Part shown: positions 60,597 through 64,000 of the stretch, piece after piece
How positions within the stretch are numbered: the stretch's first letter is position 1
Layout of the letters: each line of letters opens with the position of its first letter
Assembly (NCBI RefSeq): GCF_030272615.1
Contig: NC_081410.1
Location: forward strand, 121,582,640-121,646,639
Length of the DNA: 64,000 nt
Reading direction: 5' to 3'
Origin: Cryptomeria japonica
Lineage: Eukaryota > Streptophyta > Pinopsida > Cupressales > Cupressaceae
Notes under the pieces: model-generated
Database searches by the model: none
The model's input: the letters and a program-made list of their open reading frames with translations, nothing else
Told to the model about the DNA's origin: nothing
Program-made: the position numbers and the translations under genes

Positions 60597-63500
60597 TGGC
60601 GATAACAATTACAAACCAGAAAGGTTTAGGAAATTCAAAGGAGGAAACCGGAGAAACTGTTTTGTGGCAGTTGATGAAGGTGTCACAGATGAGGAATCAG
60701 AAGATGAAGAGAATGAAGACATTGTGTTTGTTGCTGTAAAGGAAGATGTGGTAGACAAGAAGGCTCTTGTCTCCTGGTTTGATAATTCCAATGAGTGGAT
60801 CATTGATAGTGGTTGTTCTCACCATATAACAGGTGACCGAAGCAAGTTTCTATCCTCAGAGGAGTATGATGGTGGTGTGGTTTGCTTTGGCAATGATGCA
60901 CCATGCATGGTCAAAGGTAGAGGGTCCATCTCTCTGAATGGAAAGAGAAGTGGTGACAATGTGTACTGGGTTGATGGTCTCAGACACAACCTTCTGAGTG
61001 TTGCCCAGCTAAATGACAATGGCCTCACTCTAGAATTCAAGAATGGAGTTTGCAGAATCAAAGGAAAAGATGGTAAATTGGTGGCCACCAGCATGCATAC
61101 CAAAGGTAACCTATTTCATCTAAATGCAAATCTAAGTACATGTCTTATGGCTAAGCTTGATGATAGCTGGACATGGCATAGGAGACTCTGCCATGTAAAC
61201 TTTGATAACATTGTGAAGGCTAGTAAGATCAAAGCAGTTAGAAGGTTGCTGGTGCTAAGCAAACTGGATAATACCTTGTGCAGAGAGTGTCAATTGGGGA
61301 AAATGTCTTCCTCAACCTTTAAAGGTAAATCTTTCACTACTAACAACTTGCTTGATCTTGTGCATACTGATTTGTGTGGTCCTATGAAAACCAGAAGTGT
61401 GCAGGGTGATAGGTACTTCATGATTCTCACTGATGATTGCTCAAGAATGATGTGGGTCACATTCTTGAAAGACAAGTTTGAAGCTTTTATGAAATTCAAA
61501 GCTTTCAGAGCATTAGTGGAGAAGGAAAGCGGTAAAAGGATCAAGTGTCTCAGAACTGATCAAGGAGGGGAATTCACTTCCGGTGAATTCAACAAGTATT
61601 GTGAAGAATTTGGCATCAAGAGGAAACTGTTTGCCCCCCGGACTCCACAGCAGAATGGCCTAGCAGAGAGGAATAACTGGACTATAGTTGAAGCAGCTAG
61701 AACCATGTTGATTCAAGGAAAGGTAGCTCACACCTTTTGGAGAGAAGCGGTGAGCATTGCAGTCTACACTATGAACTAGGTACTCATCAAGAAAGGTAAG
61801 GACAAAACTCCTTATGAGTATCGGATCGGTAAGACACCTGTGGTTAGCTACTTTAGGGTATTTGGTAGCAAATGTTACATCAAGAGGAGTGAACATCAGG
61901 GCAAATTTGAAGCTAAATGCGATGAGAGAATATTCCTGGGATATTCCACCAAGAGTAAAGCTTTCAAGTGTTACAACAATAAGACTCAGAGAATTATGGA
62001 AGGTATCAATGTAAGAGTTGATGAATTCTCCGAGAAAACTGAGGAAACTAGTAGTGAGCAAGCTGTGAATGAATCGGTTGCAACCTTCTGGGAACCAGTT
62101 GTTAGTCAACCAAGTACCAATAACAATGTTCTTGAACTGGTAAATGCTGATATTGATGAAGATGAGGATGAAGAGGAAAAGCAAGAAGAACCAGTCAAGA
62201 CCATTCCTTGGTATGTCAAGTTGAATCATGATCCTAAGCAGATCATAGGAGATAAGGATGTAGGAATCCTTAAAAGGAGAAAAACCAGAGAAAACTCATG
62301 TATGATCTTTGAATTTGAGCCTAAATCATTCAAAGAGGCTCATAAAGATGAAGACTAGATCAAGGCAATGGAAGAGGAACTTGATCAAATAGAGAAAAAT
62401 GGTACATGGTCCTTGGTACCCAGACCGGAGCATAAAAATGTCATTGGCACCAAATGGGTGTTCAAAAACAAGTTGAATGAGGATGGCACAGTGATTAGGA
62501 ATAAAGCCAGATTGGTGTGCAAAGGATATGCTCAAGAAGAAGGAGAAGACTACGGAGAAACCTTTGCTCTGTAGCCAGATTGGAAGGAGTTTGTATGCTT
62601 CTTGCATATGCAACTTTTAAAAGGTTTAAAGTATATCAAATGGATGTAAAATATGCATTCCTAAATGGTGTACTTGAAGATGAGGTATATATTGAGCAAC
62701 CAGATGGGTTTTCCCTATCTAAAGACAGTGATATGGTGTGCAGGCTACATAAAGCCTTATATGGTCTAAAGCAAGCACCTAGGGCATGGTATGAGCACCT
62801 ACATTCCCATCTTTTGAAGATTGGATTTGAGAGAACAAGTGAAGATAACAATATCTACTTGAAGTTTGAAGGAGATCAGATCCTGATCTGTGAGGTTTTT
62901 GTTGATGACATTATCTTTGGTGGAGATGACAAGATGAGTCATGAGTTTGTTGATGAGATGAAGAAAGAGTTTGAGATGTCACTCATAGGGGAGATTAAGT
63001 TCTTCATTAGACTGCAGATCTAGCAGATGAAAGATGGAATCTTTATCATTCAGTCCAAATATGTCAAAGAGGTGTTGAAGACTTTTGGCATGGAAGATAA
63101 CAAACCGGTTGGTACACCGATGGTGATCGGTTGCAAATTGACAAAAGAGGATGATTCCGCACTGGTTGATGAGAAGGAATACTGATCAATGATTGGTAAG
63201 TTGCATTATGTAGTGCATAGCAGACCGGATATTGTACATGTAGTTGGCATTACTGCAAGGTTCCAGAAAAGTCCAAGATAATCCCACTTGATTGCAGTCA
63301 AGCAGACTCTTAGGTATCTGAAGGGAACAATTGACTATGGATCGTGGTACCCATACAACAATGATTTAAATCTGAAAGTGTTCACAGATGCTGATTGGGC
63401 AAGTAATGTGGATGACCGAAAAAGCACAACCGGTGGTGCATTCTTTTTTGGTGGTAGACTGGTCTCATGGATGAGTAAAAAGAAGAGTTGTATCTCTCAG

Positions 63501-63839
63501 TCTACAGCGGAAGCGGAGTATGTTGCAACTTTCATGAACTACACTCAGACAATTTGGATGAAGCATGTTTTAAATGGCTTTAGAATCCCTGTCTTTGAAC
63601 CGGTAAGTATACTTTGTGATAACACAAGTGCTATCAATATCTCAAAGAATTCGGTTTTACATTCTAGAACCAAGCATTTTGAGCTTAAGTATCATTTCTT
63701 GAGGGAAAAGGTTAAGAATAAAGAGATTGCACTGGAACATGTTTCCAGTAAGGAGCAGTTAGCAGACATATTCACCAAGCCTCTCCCAAAGACTACATTT
63801 GTGCATTTAAGAGGTGAATTGGGGGTACTGCCCCTTTAG
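60568..63839 (+). pseudogene. Copia-4 pol: protease, integrase, RT, RNase H
   Basis: Protease: WIIDSGCSHHITG near 60800. Pre-integrase: TWHRRLCHVNFDN near 61170. Integrase: LVHTDLCGP, RTDQGGEF and PQQNGLAERN, with D, D, E all present. A TAG at 61777 interrupts it. The integrase C-terminal part (FRVFGSKCYIKR) follows, then an acidic linker and a TAG at 62356. RT: NVIGTKWVFKNK, a one-base deletion near 62570, LYGLKQAPRAWYE and a FVDDIIFGG box (Phe for the usual Tyr). TAG at 63021, TGA at 63183 and TAA at 63279 follow. RNase H: TDADWAS, STAEAEYVA and LCDNTSA, all intact, ending KPLPK. The last stop is near 63839. All domains are recognisable, but six stops and the deletion break it. Confidence 0.92.
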
Positions 63840-64000
63840 GAGGTGAACTAAAAGTATTTGTTCCACATCAGTCAGGTATTGCATAGTCAATTTTTTATTT
63901 ATTGATTGATGTGTTGAAGGATGCTACTCCTCAGGGGGAGCAGCATAATGGAACAGGGATGCTTGTGCCTCCACTTTGGCATTGTTGTCAAAGGGAGAGA
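63840..64000 (+). other. Copia-4 3' untranslated region and start of the 3' boundary
   Basis: The sequence ends CATTGTTGTCAAAGGGAGAGA, a polypurine tract like those that precede copia 3' LTRs. The LTR itself is outside the window. Confidence 0.6.

Larger units (their letters stand above)
58128..64000 (+). mobile_element. Copia-4, best preserved Ty1/copia element, runs off the window
   Basis: A 1.57-kb 5' LTR (58128-59692), a PBS (59695), gag, a nearly continuous pol and a polypurine-like AAAGGGAGAGA at the window end are present. The 3' LTR should begin at or just after 64000. Domain order PR-IN-RT-RNase H defines Ty1/copia. About seven nonsense codons and two frameshifts are spread over 4 kb, so it is younger than copia-1 to copia-3 but still dead as read. 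Confidence 0.9.

Noticed and set aside
61660-62229. Minus-strand frame of 189 codons
   Set aside because: It is the antisense shadow of copia-4 integrase and linker, which show clear motifs on the plus strand.

Overview
This window is nuclear DNA of a land plant. The evidence is AT-rich sequence dense with Ty1/copia and other LTR retrotransposons, split genes with GT-AG introns, and one plant-type atypical E2F gene. A gymnosperm (conifer-like) genome would fit the old, nested, heavily mutated elements and the large LTR derivative, but nothing here settles the species. No bacterial-type operons, CRISPR arrays, rRNA or tRNA genes were seen.

Only one gene looks intact: a minus-strand DEL/atypical-E2F gene at 24742-29844. 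It can be assembled as 12 exons with every junction GT-AG and in phase (572 codons), and it carries two E2F-type DNA-binding domains. Cell-cycle-type motifs (E2F-like and MSA-like) lie upstream at 30258-30380.

Almost everything else is mobile DNA. Bases 1-5409 hold two degenerate, unrecognised coding regions, one on each strand; the plus-strand one is about 1,350 codons long and ends in coiled coil. From 6550 to 22100 there is a three-level nest. A minus-strand copia element (copia-1) has its gag gene split by a 12.8-kb LTR element (9044-21892) that codes only for a degenerate Q/N-rich protein. That protein's frame is in turn split by a solo LTR (14415-15843).

A 5'-truncated LINE with a 13-bp target duplication and a poly(A) tail lies at 31952-33680. 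It is followed by copia-2 (33748-46200). Its gag is interrupted by a 5.1-kb CACTA-like DNA transposon (35944-41081) with subterminal GGGATCCC-type motifs and long arrays of a palindromic 20-bp repeat. Its 3' LTR is interrupted by a solo LTR (44807-45972). Next come another solo LTR (46246-47696), an RNase H remnant, copia-3 (48638-55053), a duplicated flank, a solo LTR (56612-57406), and copia-4 (58128 to the window end). Copia-4 is the best preserved element; its 3' LTR lies just outside the window.

The retroelement genes carry many nonsense codons, mostly TAG or TGA where CAG or CGA would fit. This is consistent with deamination of methylated cytosine in silenced elements. No element here looks able to move by itself.
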